This document shows, piece after piece, positions 1 to 12,121 of a stretch of 64,000 bases of DNA. The notes beneath the pieces are model-generated. The model was not told the origin of the DNA and searched no databases. It saw only the letters and a program-made list of their open reading frames with translations. The DNA is taken from assembly GCA_037693485.1 (NCBI GenBank), contig CM075353.1:104800501-104864500 (forward strand), written 5' to 3'. The translations under genes and the position numbers were made by a program. The first letter of the stretch is position 1; every line of letters starts with the position of its first letter. The stretch comes from Kitagawia praeruptora. Its lineage: Eukaryota > Streptophyta > Magnoliopsida > Apiales > Apiaceae.

Positions 1-895
1 CTTCTGTTGTGAAACCACTGCTGATGTCAGCTCGGAAGACGGCCCAATCGGCTCCAACTTTGCGGTGAAAAAATATGACATCTTCACTCCCCCATGTCGG
101 CCAGCCACCATTCTCTATAACCAAGTGTCGGTTGTACTTCTTATCAACATTCATCACAAAAATGTCAGTCTGTAGATCTTGGATCTCACCGTCCCAACCT
201 ACTCTGTACTGGAAGGACGCTTACCAGAGGGTGATACGGATGGGTTCAAATCAGCTTGTACTGCAGGTTAAAAATTAATATTCAAGAAAAAGAAGAACGT
301 CAGAATTGCATTTAACTTTATATTTAATTTTGATTTCCTGTAATAATAAGAAAATCTAGACTTACGTGATGGAGTGAGGCGTACGGTATCTCCGTTGTTT
401 AGATTTGTTTTGTAAACAAGCAGTCCAGGGTTGACGAGGCTTGATAGAAGTTTCTTTAGTGGAGACGTAAACAAGGTAATCTCCGGCAATGCAAGGGCTG
501 TCTTCCATTCGAGCAACATCTTTAGTAGAGGCGTAAACAAGGTAAACATCAGCGAAACTGAAAACTTTGGTTTTGATAGGTTTCTGGTCGTTAAAGTGAA
601 TAGCAAACTGAATGGTTTCGAGGTTGTCTCTTTCTGAGACAAAAACCATGCCAGAAACACGACCAGAATCAACATCGGTGTCTTTAATTCCTTCGGACGC
701 CAATTTAGGACGCTTGAGAATGGTCTTGAGGGCCGCAGGTGGAATGAAATGGCCATTGAAATTGTAGGAAACTCCGTCGGTCATTGGGAGCTCATCTTGC
801 TTTGATGTTGGTGGATATGGAGAGGAAAAAATTTCGAGGGGGAAAGGGGGTCGGTAGGTTGTGAAGAAAGCAATGCTTCCTCTTTTCTCTGCCAT
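1..895 (-). pseudogene. DPP6 N-terminal/TolB-like beta-propeller protein, 5' part, frameshifted
   Basis: The protein start (MAEKRGSIAFF) and segments such as LKRPKLASEG, SGRVSGMVFVSERDN, CIAGDYLVYVSTKE and, in the next exon, NPSVSPSGK and GGWPTWGSEDVIFFHRKVG match what I recall of plant DPP6 N-terminal domain-like proteins (TolB/WD40-type propellers of unclear function). Exon 1 runs from 895 to about 366 and ends at a GTAAG donor; exon 2 starts near 264 after TGCAG and leaves the window at base 1. Two lesions are visible. An extra T near 418-419 shifts the frame just after PRQPWTA. In exon 2 the frame changes between SGK and ASFQ near 205-220, as if a few codons were lost out of frame. A TATA box lies upstream. 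Likely a recent pseudogene or a sequencing-error allele. The family call is fairly sure; the intron position is inferred. Confidence 0.72.
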
Positions 896-967
896 CTTCT
901 CTCGACTTATTGTTTAGCTCAAGTTTTGAATGATGAAATTGTACTGAACTTGGGTTGATAGCCCGTC

Positions 968-975
968 TATTTATA
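968..975 (-). promoter_or_regulatory. TATA box of the DPP6-like gene
   Basis: The minus strand reads TATAAATA, about 73 nt upstream of the ATG at 895. This fits a plant core promoter with a short 5' leader. No other promoter element was recognised. Confidence 0.5.
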
Positions 976-2367
976 AGGGTCATTGGCTGCGCTGGCCTCT
1001 AATATTCTTTGTGATGAAAGATTGTATCCATTGCGTCTCATTAGACCTTAGCTACTCGACACGGACCAACTAAATTTTTTAAAGTAAATTATCGTATACA
1101 CCTTCATTATGGACAAGATTTGAATTCTCGTAAAAATAAGGAAAGAGGAAGGATATTTCTTCCGCATATGACTTATATTGAGTACAATGAATATTTATAA
1201 TTTTTTATGCTGAAATTAAGTATGGAAAATATAAATATATGTTACAAATAACAAATTCTATTTTACAAAATTATCTTTGAAAGATTGCTCAAAATACCCA
1301 ATTTTTCCATACCCACTACCCAAAATACCCAATTTTGAAAACAGCGACCAAACTACCCATGGGTCACGCCAATGGGAACGGCGCAACCCATGGGGACTGT
1401 TCACCCACCTCTGTCCTTCGTTTCTCTCGTCTCTCTCGTTTCCTCCGGTCTCCCAAAACCTCTCCGTCACCGTCTACCTCCCTCCGTTCACCTCCCCTAC
1501 TTTTGAACACACCAAAATAATCACCAGATCTTGCTCTCTATTTTCCCCAATCTATTTAACAAAATCTTTTAACGTCAGGCTTGTACGAGCTCGTCGGTAA
1601 ATCGACGAGAGAGGATGGACTTTGATTTAGACGTTTTTAATCCGGTAAAAGAAATGATATAAAAGTGGTATGAAATTGTAACTCGTCGAGAGACGATTTG
1701 TTTGATGTATAACACATTGTGGGAAAACACGGGGAATGGGTGACAGGAGAACGGAAAGAAATGGTATAATTATCGCCTGAATCGCCAGAACTCGCTGTTG
1801 TGATTGTGGGCCCCGCAGGGGCATACGCATTTTTGCCAGGCGTAACCTCATTAGGATCCGCAGTTGTGTGCGGTGCAACCTTAGATACGCTATGTGTGTG
1901 GCGTGAGTTGAGAAGGAAACGTCTATGGCATGGGCGTGGATTCCAAATACGCTGACTCAAGTGGCGTATCACCACATACGCCCATGCCACCAGTGGCGTA
2001 TGTGGTGGTTATTTTGGGCGAAGCTTCAGCGCCGTGAGTATTTTGGCAATCAAATAATTAAAAGTTGGTAGAAAGGGCAATCATTCTCTATCTTTCTATT
2101 TTTGACACTGAATTAAAGTTTTTGCAAAAATACGATTAACAAACAAATGTAATTGAAATCATTTTTTCAGAATTGCAACTGCGTTTTTGGTCATTTTTTG
2201 CATTTTTTGTAAAAATCCTATTTTGGATAAAAGAAGTTTCGGAAGTTGAATTTTTATAGATAAATTTATGACATGCATTTCTGTTATACTGAAATTTTAT
2301 GTATGCACATGCACACGAAGTGTGAGATTTGCAATCCTAAATTGAAGTCGAATTGAGGATCGCACAA
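976..2367. other. Intergenic DNA, no gene recognised; short duplications and a hairpin
   Basis: AT-rich flank (about 1030-1260), then a mixed-composition stretch (1270-2050). CAAAATACCCAATTTT occurs twice (near 1290 and 1320). Open frames of 60-117 codons here look incidental: they overlap on both strands and match nothing I know. The block may be an old transposon fragment, but no termini or TSD were found. Confidence 0.4.
1927..2007. repeat. Nested inverted repeats (potential hairpins)
   Basis: GGCATGGGCGT (1927-1937) is matched perfectly in reverse complement at 1978-1988. CACCACATACGCC (1970-1982) is matched by GGCGTATGTGGTG (1995-2007) with a 12-nt loop. The two overlapping stems are mutually exclusive. 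Function unknown; probably part of a decayed element. Confidence 0.6.
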
Positions 2368-3750
2368 TCTATACTATACGAAATAGGGTATAATTGGTTG
2401 ATTGATTTTGTTTAACACCTTTCAAAAAAATATACAACTTTCCTATTTAATTATTAAATTAAATAAAAATTATAATAAATAAACTATATATAAAATACAA
2501 AGTCATTATAGATGTTAATCTATACTATACTATTATAAGCGAAATAGGGTATAATTGGTTGGTTGGTTTTGATTAACACCTTCCAAAAAAATCTATACTA
2601 TACTATTATAAGCGAAATATGGTATAATTGGTTGGTTGGTTTTGGTTAACACCTTCAAAAAAAAATATACAACTTTCCTATTTAATTATTAAATTAAATA
2701 AAAATTATAAATAAATAAACTATATAAAATACAAAGTCATCATTATAGGTGTTAATAGCAAATGGTATTGTATTACACTTCAAATTATCAATCAGCCCTC
2801 TACTACCAGTTTTCTACTCTACTTAGATTACTCTCAATCCACATCGATCTATATTTGAATTTATTATATTTGAATTTACTAATTAGATTAATACTATACG
2901 CAAAACAATTATTTAATTAGTGGGTTAATGCCTTCCAAAAAAAATTGTTAACACCTTATTTATTATATTTGAATTTACTAATTAGATTAATACTATACGC
3001 AAAACAATTAGTTAGTTGGTTGGTTAAACGCCTTCCAAAAAAATTTGTTAACAACTTCTTAAAAATAACAAGTTAAAAAAATTATTTTAAAAATATTAAT
3101 TTATTTAATATAAATAAGGCACAAAAATATATTTTTAAAAAATTAAAAAAATGCGTTAAAAATTCCAAATTCACTTCAATTATATATAATTTATAAAAAA
3201 TAAAAAATCACATATTTAATACTATTATAAGCAAAATAAGATATATTTGGTTAGTTGGTTGGTTAACCTCTTCCAAAAAAATTGTTAACACCTTCTTAAA
3301 AATAACAAGTTAAAAAAAATATATTAAATTATTTATTATAAACAACAAAATTTACCAATAAGGCAAAAAAACGTATTTTTAAAATATTAATAAAACGTGT
3401 TAAAAATTCCAAATTCATTTAAATTATATATTGTTTCAAATTATATCCCAATTAGAATAATCGTCCGCACACACTTCTTCCTACGATTCTTTCTTCTTTG
3501 ACTTTAATTTACACTAAATAATTTTTTAAAAATATTTATGGAATTATTAAGATAATTAATAATAAATTTAAAAATAACTTTAAATTAATGATATTTATTT
3601 ATGTCATGAAATTAAGAATGGAATATATGTAAATTTAAAGTTAATAATAAAATTTATTAAAATGAATTAAATTTTAATATTAAATTAAATAATTAATATA
3701 TTAAATCATAATAATAATATATAATATCCCGTGCACGGGTTAGAGGCTAG
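2368..3750 (+). mobile_element. Helitron-like non-autonomous element(s), nested or tandem
   Basis: The 3' end has the Helitron signature: a perfect 12-bp palindrome CCCGTGCACGGG (3728-3739), 7 bases, then CTAG (3747-3750). Candidate 5' ends start with TC after an A: TCTATACTATAC at 2368, and TCTATACTATACTATTATAAG at 2519 and 2592 (two copies 73 bp apart). This suggests repeated or nested heads. Inside is AT-rich noncoding DNA with repeated modules, such as a GGTTGGTTGG block followed by a run of A, and a roughly 50-bp segment near 2863 repeated near 2960. No Rep/helicase coding. The base after CTAG is G rather than the usual T, so the exact end is uncertain. Confidence 0.6.
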
Positions 3751-4479
3751 GAAAAATGAAAATAGAACAATGTACATTTGATTACAAATTTTCGATGCCC
3801 TCAACCAAAAATTTTAGTAGATAACTTTTAAATAACGAGAGTAGGGAATCTAAGATGCATCTTAGGTAAGTTCTATGATATATATGTTTTTTATATGTAA
3901 ATATGAGTTGGGCAATTTTGTAAAACCAATATTTGTTTTAAATTTTATTAATTAGCCCTACTGGCTCATTCATATGTAGGAAAGTTACCAGAAATATATC
4001 TCAATTTCCTTTTTCTCTTAAATAATTTACTTCATCATAATTTTTTATTAGAAAAGTTTAAACTTGAAACTAGTTATATGTATGCTACATATATGTAAAA
4101 CAGCTAAAAGAAAATTAAAACGAATACACAAAAATTATGTCTTGCATGAAGATCATGTCCTCGTCGTAAATGTTCAGATTTGTTGTAGTGCTTTAATAAG
4201 TGCAGATGTTAGTTTTAATCAAAGCCAAGACAAGCAGTTAGTTTGTGTGTTTGTGTGTTTGTCAAGGAAGAGAAATTTGCGGGTTTAGTTGCATTATGCT
4301 GTTTCTAGTAACTGTTCTTAGGGAAATGTTAAATCTAGAGCAACATTTTTATTTTCAGAGCAAGTTTTCTTGAAAAGACCAAATTGTCCTTGTTTTTAAA
4401 ATAAGGACAAATTTAAAACTGTTGTGGTACCTTCTTCTACACATCGGATAAATAACCATTATCTGATTTCAATCAGACA
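3751..4479. other. Intergenic DNA, nothing recognised
   Basis: AT-rich sequence between the Helitron-like end and the Copia fragment. A 74-codon open frame at 4064-4288 has no recognisable similarity and low-complexity composition, so it is not called as a gene. Confidence 0.4.
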
Positions 4480-4717
4480 ACTGCACCACAGGCCATAGAC
4501 CCATTATCGTTAACCACAGTTTCATCTTTTTCTGCCAACGAGAAAAACCAACACCTCCACCGAATTTATCAGGCATACCTGACAAATCGATAGGTTGTGG
4601 GAAACGGTACGTAGTCCAATCAATTGTGGGTACAGTAACAGTAGACCCAGAGCCAGTCTCAACAACAGGGGTTTCAGTTTCGTTAACCATCTTGTTAATT
4701 AACAATATACAACACAA
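4480..4717 (-). pseudogene. Truncated second copy of the Copia-1 leader and gag start
   Basis: Encodes the same gag start as 10392-10628 (MVNETET..., IDWTTYRFPQPIDL, SRWQKKMKLWL) and then stops matching at about 4480. It carries CAG where the longer copy has the stop TAG, so this fragment keeps the likely ancestral codon. Typical N-terminal region of Tnt1-type Gag. Not functional by itself. Confidence 0.8.
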
Positions 4718-4733
4718 ATATTCTCTTCAAGAT

Positions 4734-5954
4734 TGTTGGGTATATTACATTAAACAACGCAACAATGAGGCAGTGATATATATATATTAAAACAAGAACA
4801 GGCAATAACCAATTAACAAAACAAATCACGAAGGCATAAACAAGAACGTAATCAGTAACTGTAATTAACGAGAAAGTCAAGAGTAACTTATCTCTCACAG
4901 TAGCTTTAGAAAAAAAAACTGATCAGAGAGAGAAGAACAGCTGAGTCACCAAGCCCTTCGAGAAGACTTGGCTGTTCTTGAATAGAATATTGCCCCACTT
5001 ACGTTGTGATTGGGTTGCAGCAATATCACTTCCAGGATAAAACAGCACCGATCAAAGGGTTCACAAATACCCCAGTGATCAACAGCGACCAGCACCTCAA
5101 TTCGTCTGAGAATTATGTATCTAACTGTATGTATTGAGGGAGAACAGAGTGTAATTGCAACCAAGGGTTTTTCCTTAACGTATATCCTATTCTCAACGTT
5201 ATATCTTCGATATATATAATACCCAAAAATAAAACGTAAGAGATATGCCTTAAAAGGAAAGTAAATATTCTGATTTAATTTCATTAACTGCATCAGTATT
5301 TATTTTTCAGTTACAGCTGCATCAGGATTTAACCATCGTCAGGATCTGATATCCATCAGGATTGGTCATCATCAGGATTTTAGTCCGTCAGGATCTGATG
5401 CCCATCAGTATTGGGTTATGTTCAGAGTCTGTCCATCATAGGAACATATAAAATCTGATGTTCTGTTAAAATAAATCAATATTCCAGGTAATAAAATTCC
5501 TCGCCCAGGTCGCCTTGCGTAAGCGAGATGCCGAGACATTCGCCCAAATCGCCCTTCGACCCGACCCGACCCGAGTCGAGTCGTGTCGTGTCGTGGCGAG
5601 GCGGGCGGCGGCGGCGTGTGTGTGTGCGCGCGCGAGGCCCACTCTACATCCATGCACACCCACATGCCTTAGTAGTTGTGCACTACACTTGCACATGGAG
5701 CTATATAAAGCCACCAACCTTTCATTACCAATTCTATGTGGGACTCAATTTATTTCAACTAAATAAACCCACATAACCCATTTCAAGCAAGCAACTTCAA
5801 CTCAATTTATTTATGGATTCCACTAAGAAAATGTCTTAGATCCAAACATGAAAGTTTTAGTCCTCATTATAAGGAACAACCTCCACTTGTTAGTTTCCGG
5901 AAATTACATCAAGAACATATTATTAATATGCCTCAAACTTTCCATTTTCTAACA
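4734..5954 (-). repeat. Copia-1 LTR (left copy, 1221 bp)
   Basis: Bounded on the plus strand by TGTTGGG (4734) and TCTAACA (5954); a polypurine tract abuts it at 5957-5964. It contains an array of CATCAGGAT-like motifs every 16-17 bp (5291-5411) and a GC-rich block with TCGTG, GCG and GT repeats (about 5500-5645). A TATATAA-like sequence lies near 5701. Open frames in the GC-rich block are composition artefacts. Confidence 0.85.
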
Positions 5955-6483
5955 ATCCCCCACGAATCCATACTGAAATTCAAATACATATCTATCCTCA
6001 TCATGACTTGTTTTTCAGAGTAGGTACCCTTCCGGGTTTGAACCCTCCTAAGTCCTCTACTTCGATGGCTACTGGATTCAGATGGAATGTTTCGCCTTGA
6101 ATCTTTATCCGTTTAGTGTAACCACACTCCATAGACGACGACAAGTCAAAGGCTATTGTGCCAATCTACGGCTTTGAGACGTTAATGGTCATGTCTCGAT
6201 CCTGTTTGTCGAATGTTTCAAGGAATAACCCTTTCCTCTAATTGCGACCACACAATTACATTCGCTTAGTTGGGCATCTCCAGAGATGTACTGCTAGCAT
6301 CTCGTCATATGACTTGACCCCATTCAGAGTTCATATAACTATTCTGGCAGTTACAGTACCTTTTAGGTTTACAGGGGATAGACTCCAGATACGTGAGTAT
6401 CAATCTATGTAGTTAAAGGTACAACCAATTCACCCTTACAACTTGTTATTACCACATTGAATACACTTTCGAGGGATCTCCTC
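5955..6483 (-). other. Copia-1 noncoding region between RNase H and the 3' LTR, with polypurine tract
   Basis: No coding seen. The minus strand reads GTGGGGGA immediately before the LTR start, the expected plus-strand priming site for reverse transcription. Confidence 0.65.
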
Positions 6484-9400
6484 TCATGTGTATTGGGTTC
6501 TTGCTATAGATGAATCATTATGGGCTATCAGTCCCATCCCCAACCTAGACTTAAGGACTACAACATGCTCAAGCCCCTTAGTCAAAGGATCAGCTAGGTT
6601 TTCTTGAGTTCCAATAAACTCAACAGCCATGATCCTGTCAGACATTAGACCCCTTATAGACTTTAGTCTAACTTGGATATGTCTCTTTGTTTTCACATTG
6701 TACTTCTTGCTGTTTATCTTGTTGATAGTTGTACGGCTATCACAATGAACAGCAAAAGCAGGAAGTGGACGACTTACTACAAGTAACATTGACATAAGTC
6801 CATGTAACCATTCAGCCTCAGTCCCTGTGGCATCTAATGCACACAACTCAGCCTCAAAAGTAGATCGAGTTATAATAGTCTGTCTAGAAGACTTCCAAGA
6901 CACTGCTCCACCCGCAAGGGTAAACAGGTATCCAGTCACTCCATTGGAACCAGACTTCTTAGCTATCCAACTTGCATCACTATATCCCTCTAGCACTCCA
7001 GGAAACCTCCTGTAATGCAAACCAAGATATATGGTGCCTTTTGGATATCTAAGTACTCTATCAAGAGCATCCCAATGAGTCTTGTTTGGACAGCTTGTAT
7101 ATCTTGCTAACTTAGACACTGAATATGAAATATCCGGCCTAGTTCCATTAGCAAGATACCGCAAACTCCCAATAATCTGAGAATACCTTAACTGAGACAC
7201 AGGTACTCCTGAACTATTCTGGACAAGGGCAATCTTAGGATCATACGGAGTACTTGTGATTCTACAATTTGAATAACCATACTTCTCAAGTATAGATTTC
7301 TCTATATAATGAGATTGTGACAAGGTTATTCCATCAGTTGACTAAGTCAACTTAATACCAAGAATCACACTAGCCTCTCCCATATCCTTCATTTCAAAAT
7401 GTCTTTTCAAGAACCTTTTTGTCTCATTAATAATCTCAATATTGGTTCCAAACAACAAAATATCATCCACATACAAGCACACAATAATACATTCATTTCC
7501 TTTAACCATGTAATAGACACACTTGTCACTTTCATTAACTACAAATTCTGATTCTAAAACAGTTTCATCAAACTTTTTATGCCAGTCTCTTGGAGCTTGT
7601 TTTAAGCCATATATAGACTTGATTAACTTACATACTTTTCTTTCATTTCCAGAGGCAACAAATCCCTCAGGCTGATCCATATAAATCTCTTCTTCAAGTT
7701 CACCATGAAGAAAAGCTGTCTTTACATCCATTTGATGGATGATAAGACCATGTACAGAAGCCAATGCTACAAGCATTCGGATTGTTGTCATTCTAGCAAC
7801 TGGAGAGTATGTATCAAAGTAATCAATGCCTTCCTTTTGCTTAAAGCCTTTAGCTACCAGCCTAGCCTTATACTTATCTATTGAGCCATTCGGGTTCATC
7901 TTCCTTTTGAACACCCATTTACATCCTATAGTAGAACACCCAGGAGGTAGATCAATCAACTCCCATGTTCCATTAGAAACAGTAGAGTCAATTTCAAATT
8001 TTACAGCACCTTTCCAGTACCTAGACTCTGAAGAATCCATGGCCTGTCGAAAAGTTAAAGGTTCATCCTCGATATTGTAAGTGATAAAATCACTTCCAAA
8101 ATCCTGACTACCTTAGCACGCTTACTCCTTCTAGGTTCCTCTACTTCATCAAGAGTAGAGCTACTACCAGGATCTGCCCCCACATTTGTCATCCTTTCCA
8201 CATGATCAGGAATGGACCTCGATGTGTGAGTGGGATCATCATCAAGAATACCCTGAGGTATACCAGTCTTCATAGGGAATACATTCTCAAAGAATGTTGC
8301 ATCACGAAATTCAACTATAGTGTTAGCCACTATTCCGTCCATGTCAGATTTTAATACTAAAAATCTCATAGCCGTAGTGGTTTCAATATAGCCCAGAAAG
8401 ATGCAATCAACAGTTCTCGGTCCTAGTTTCTTTCTCTTGTGTTCAGGGACAAGTACCTTTGCAAGGCACCCCCACACACGAAGATATTTTAAACTAGTCC
8501 TTTTCTCTGTCCATAATTCATAAGGTGTCTTTTCCATATGTTTTAGAGGAACTCTATTCAGAATATGGCAAGCCGTATTCAGAGCTTCCCACCACATGTA
8601 CTTAGGCAACCCAGAATTAATCAGCATACTATTGATCATATCCTTAAATGGTTCTATTCTTTCGTTCTGCCATCCCATTAGACTCAGGTGTGTATGGTGG
8701 AGTTACCTCATGAACTATACCATTGCTTTTGCAAAATTCATTAAACGAGTTACTCGTATACTCACCACCTCTATCTGATCTCAACGTTTAAGTACTTTAC
8801 CAGTTTGTGTTTCAGATTCAGTTTTGAACATAATGAATTTTTCTAGTGCTTCATCTTTATGTTTAAGCAAATAAACATAACAATATCTACTATAATCATC
8901 TATAAATGTAATGAAATATCTATTATGTTCCTTGGTCAAAACACCACCAAATTCACATATGTCCGTGTGCACTAAATCTAACACATTTGAATCCCTAACC
9001 ACATTATGAAAGGGTTTCCTAGTTTGTTTAGCAATCACACATACTTGACATTTAGATTTCTTATCAATGGCATGTTTTGGAATCAACTCTAAGTTCATCA
9101 TATTCTTTAGAGCACCAAAATTCAAGTGACCAAGACGTGCGTGCCACAAATCAGATGATTCAACATAATTAATAGAAGGAGCAACATTATTATTATTAAT
9201 AAAACTGCCCAAAATAGGCTCAACATTTATTAAAAATAATCCATTCGACAAGTAACCTTTGCCAAAAAATACACCAGTATGTGCAATAACTACTTTATTA
9301 CATTTCAAAGAAACTTCAAAACCATTCTTAACTAAACAACTTCCACTTATTATATTTCTACGAATATCAGGAACATGATGCACTCTAGTGAGGGATAGAA

Positions 9401-10628
9401 CACGCCCAGAAGCGAACTTCAGGTTCACGTTTCCTATTCCAAGTACTTGAGCTGCACTAGCATTCCCCATCGTCAATGTCATTCCATGAGTCTGTTGATA
9501 AGATATAAATAGAGTAATATCAGTAAAAATATGTACATTAGCTCCAGTATCAATCAACCATTCATGAGACAAATAAGTAGAAAGAAGTACATGGTTGTAG
9601 GTTACATACCCGTTGTCAGTTTCAGAAGCAATAGCCTCACCAACAACCATGTTAACCGTAGGCCCACCAGTGGTACCAAGCACAGTGTTAGCTTGTGCTC
9701 CCATAACAGGTTTCTTAGCTTTCTTTACAGGACAGTCCTTGCTCCAATGACTAACCTGTCCACAAGACCAACATGGTTTGTTTGCCTTTGGTTTCTTAGC
9801 CTTGTTCTTGTCCTTAGACTTAGTGTTTTCCTTCTTAGTGACAGACTTTATTTTCTGTCCTACAGTCACTACATTCACCTTCAAACTCCCAGCATGTTCA
9901 GTAGGCATCACATGTCCTTGCTTGGACTTGTGTTGCTCCTGCACAGAGATGTCCAACATCAGGTTTGTCCAAGTGATCTCTCCTTTCTGTCTTTTCAGGG
10001 AGAGTGCAAACTCTTCCCAAGACTTAGGGAGCTTTTCAATCACAGACATAACCTGAAACTTTTCAGGAAGGTCCATACCAGACTCCTTCAAAGCATGAAC
10101 TAACATCTCAAACTCATGCACCTGCTCAGTCATGGATTTAGTATCCACCAGTTTGAAATCGAGGAACCTAGCCACAGAATACTTTTCCAACCCTTGCGAG
10201 TCAGTATTATGTGTCTGGTCAAGCTTCTCCCATAAGAGCTTAGCAGTGTAGGAGTCAGATGAATAAACATCGAACAGAGTGTTCGCTGAAGCTGCCAGAA
10301 TAGCAACCCTAGCCACCCTATCCTTTTCCTCCCACATAGTATAAGCCTTAACAGTTTCAGCTTTCTCCTTATCCACAACTAGTTTCTCATACTACACCAC
10401 AGGCCATAGACCCTTTACCATTAACCACAGTTTCATCTTTTTCTGCCAACGAGAAAAACCAACACCTCCATCGAATTTATCAGGCATACTTGACAAATCG
10501 ATAGGCTGTGGGAAACGGTACGTAGTCCAATCAATGGTGGGTACAGTAACAGTAGACCCAGAGCCAGTCTCAACAACAAGAGTTTCAGTTTCGTTAACCA
10601 TCTTGTTAATTAACAATATACAACACAA
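6484..10628 (-). pseudogene. Copia-1 gag-pol polyprotein, broken
   Basis: Domains in order: Gag (from MVNETET at about 10601); zinc knuckle CWSCGQVSHWSKDC (near 9765-9725); protease motif WLIDTGANVHIF (near 9560); GAG-preintegrase HARLGHLNF with CQVC (9150-9040); integrase core HTDICEF, FIDDYSRY, SDRGGEY; reverse transcriptase with YVDDILLFG (near 7450); RNase H with YSDASW and SRSTFEAEL. Order PR-INT-RT-RH is the Copia order. Lesions: TAG at 10393-10395, frameshifts near 8785, 8650 and 8085, and TAG near 7335-7340. Open pieces are 10376-8781, 8678-8055, 8040-7342 and 7323-6484. It cannot make a full polyprotein. Lineage (Tnt1/Tork-like) is inferred from motif wording. Confidence 0.88.
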
Positions 10629-10644
10629 ATATTCTCTTCAAGAT

Positions 10645-11843
10645 TGTTGGGTATATTACACTAAACAACGCAACAATGAGGCAGTGATATATATATTAAA
10701 ACAAGAACAGGCAAGAACCAATTAACAAAACAAATCACGAAGGCATAAACAAGAACATAATCAGTAACTGTAATTAACGAGAAAGTCAAGAGTAACTTAT
10801 CTCTCACAGTAGCTTTAGAAAAAAAAACTGATCAGAGAGAGAAGAACAGCTGAGTCACCAAGCCCTTTGAGAAGACTTGGCTGTTCTTGAAGGGGAATAT
10901 TGCCCCACTTACGTTGTGATTGGATTGTAGTAATATCACTTCCAGGATAAAACAGCACCGATCAAAGGGTTGACAAATACTCTAGTGATCAACAGCGACC
11001 AGCGCCTCAATTCGCCTGAGAATTATGTATCTAACTGTATGTATTGAGGGAGAGCAAAGTGTAATTGCAACCAAGGGTTTTTCCTTAACGTATATCATAT
11101 TCTTAACGTTATATCTTCGATATATATAATACCCAAAAATAAAACGTAAGAGATATGCTTAAAAGGAAAGTAAATATTCTGATTTAATTTCATTAACTGC
11201 ATCAGTATTTATTTTTCAGTTACAGCTGCATCAGGATTTAACCATCGTCAGGATCTGATGCCCATCAGTATTGGGTTATGTTTAGAGTCTGTCCATCAGG
11301 ATTTGATGTCTGATCAGCTCAATAATCCAAGTACTGATACAACAGTCGTAACATATAAAATCTGATGTTCTGTTAAAATAAATCAATATTCCAGGTAATA
11401 AAATTCCTCGTCCAGGTCGCCTCGCGTACGCGAGACGCCGAGACATTCGCCCAAATCGCCCTTCGACCCGACCCGAGTTGTGTCGTGTTGTGTCGTGGCG
11501 GACGCCGGCGGCGCGTGTGTGTGCGCGAGGCCCACTCTACATCCATGCACACCCACATGCATTAGTAGTTGTGCACTACACTTGCACATGGAGCTATATA
11601 AAGCCACCAACCTTTCATTAACAATTCTATGTGGGAAAGTTATTTCAACTAAATAACCCACATAACCCATTTCAAGCAAGAAAATTCAACTCAATTTATT
11701 TATGGATTCCACTAAGAAAATGTCTTAGATCCAAACATGAAAGTTTAAGTCCTCATTACAAGGAACAACCTCCATTTATTAATTTCCGAAAATTACATCA
11801 AGAACATATTATTAATATGCCTCAAACTTTCCATTTTTTAACA
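10645..11843 (-). repeat. Copia-1 5' LTR (right copy, 1199 bp)
   Basis: Same ends and content as the left LTR, but with fewer units of the CATCAGGAT-type array (motif starts near 11201, 11230, 11246 and 11263, plus one near 11302) and a shorter GC-rich block. TATAT (11844-11848) follows directly. Because the left end is a partial second unit, a target-site duplication cannot be tested. Confidence 0.85.
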
Positions 11844-12121
11844 TATATTGCATGTTTCAACATGCATGGGACAATATGTCTCAATATTCTACTCAGATTC
11901 GATCTTAATTCTAGGGTTTGGAATAACCCTTTTGTCTCAATAACTCGATTCAAAAGAAACATTTGCTTTCTTATCTTGAGAGAATTGTTCTTTCTTCTAA
12001 CCCAATTTATACCCTAACTTTAGTTATGAATATGACTAAAGATAGAAATTGATGCTTGCTGTGTACGTTTAGGTTTCTATATGCATCCCTAAAACAAAAG
12101 AAAAGGTTTCAATATGTATTA

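Larger units (their letters stand above)
4480..11843 (-). mobile_element. Copia retrotransposon Copia-1 (Tnt1/Tork-like), decayed, with a partial tandem second unit
   Basis: Read on the minus strand the order is 5' LTR (11843-10645), leader, gag-pol (10601-6484), noncoding 3' part, polypurine tract (5957-5964), LTR (5954-4734), and then a second leader with the first ~75 gag codons (to about 4480). The left LTR therefore acts as the 3' LTR of one unit and the 5' LTR of a truncated second unit. Both LTRs begin TGTTA and end CCAACA. Coding is broken by stops and frameshifts. No canonical initiator-Met primer site (TGGTATCAGAGC) was seen next to the LTR. Confidence 0.85.

Noticed and set aside
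1277..1990. Frames of 61-117 codons on both strands
   Set aside because: Overlapping, Pro/Ser-rich by base composition, nothing like a known protein.
4064..4288. 74-codon plus-strand frame
   Set aside because: Low-complexity composition, no recognisable motif, no promoter-like context.
5405..5776. Several overlapping open frames on both strands in the GC-rich part of the Copia-1 LTR
   Set aside because: Low-complexity TCGTG/GCG/GT repeats keep frames open on both strands; the region is an LTR and the second LTR copy has different frame lengths.
11844..11848. TATAT as a target-site duplication of Copia-1
   Set aside because: The left side of the element is a partial second unit, so no matching copy can be identified; the word is common in AT-rich DNA.
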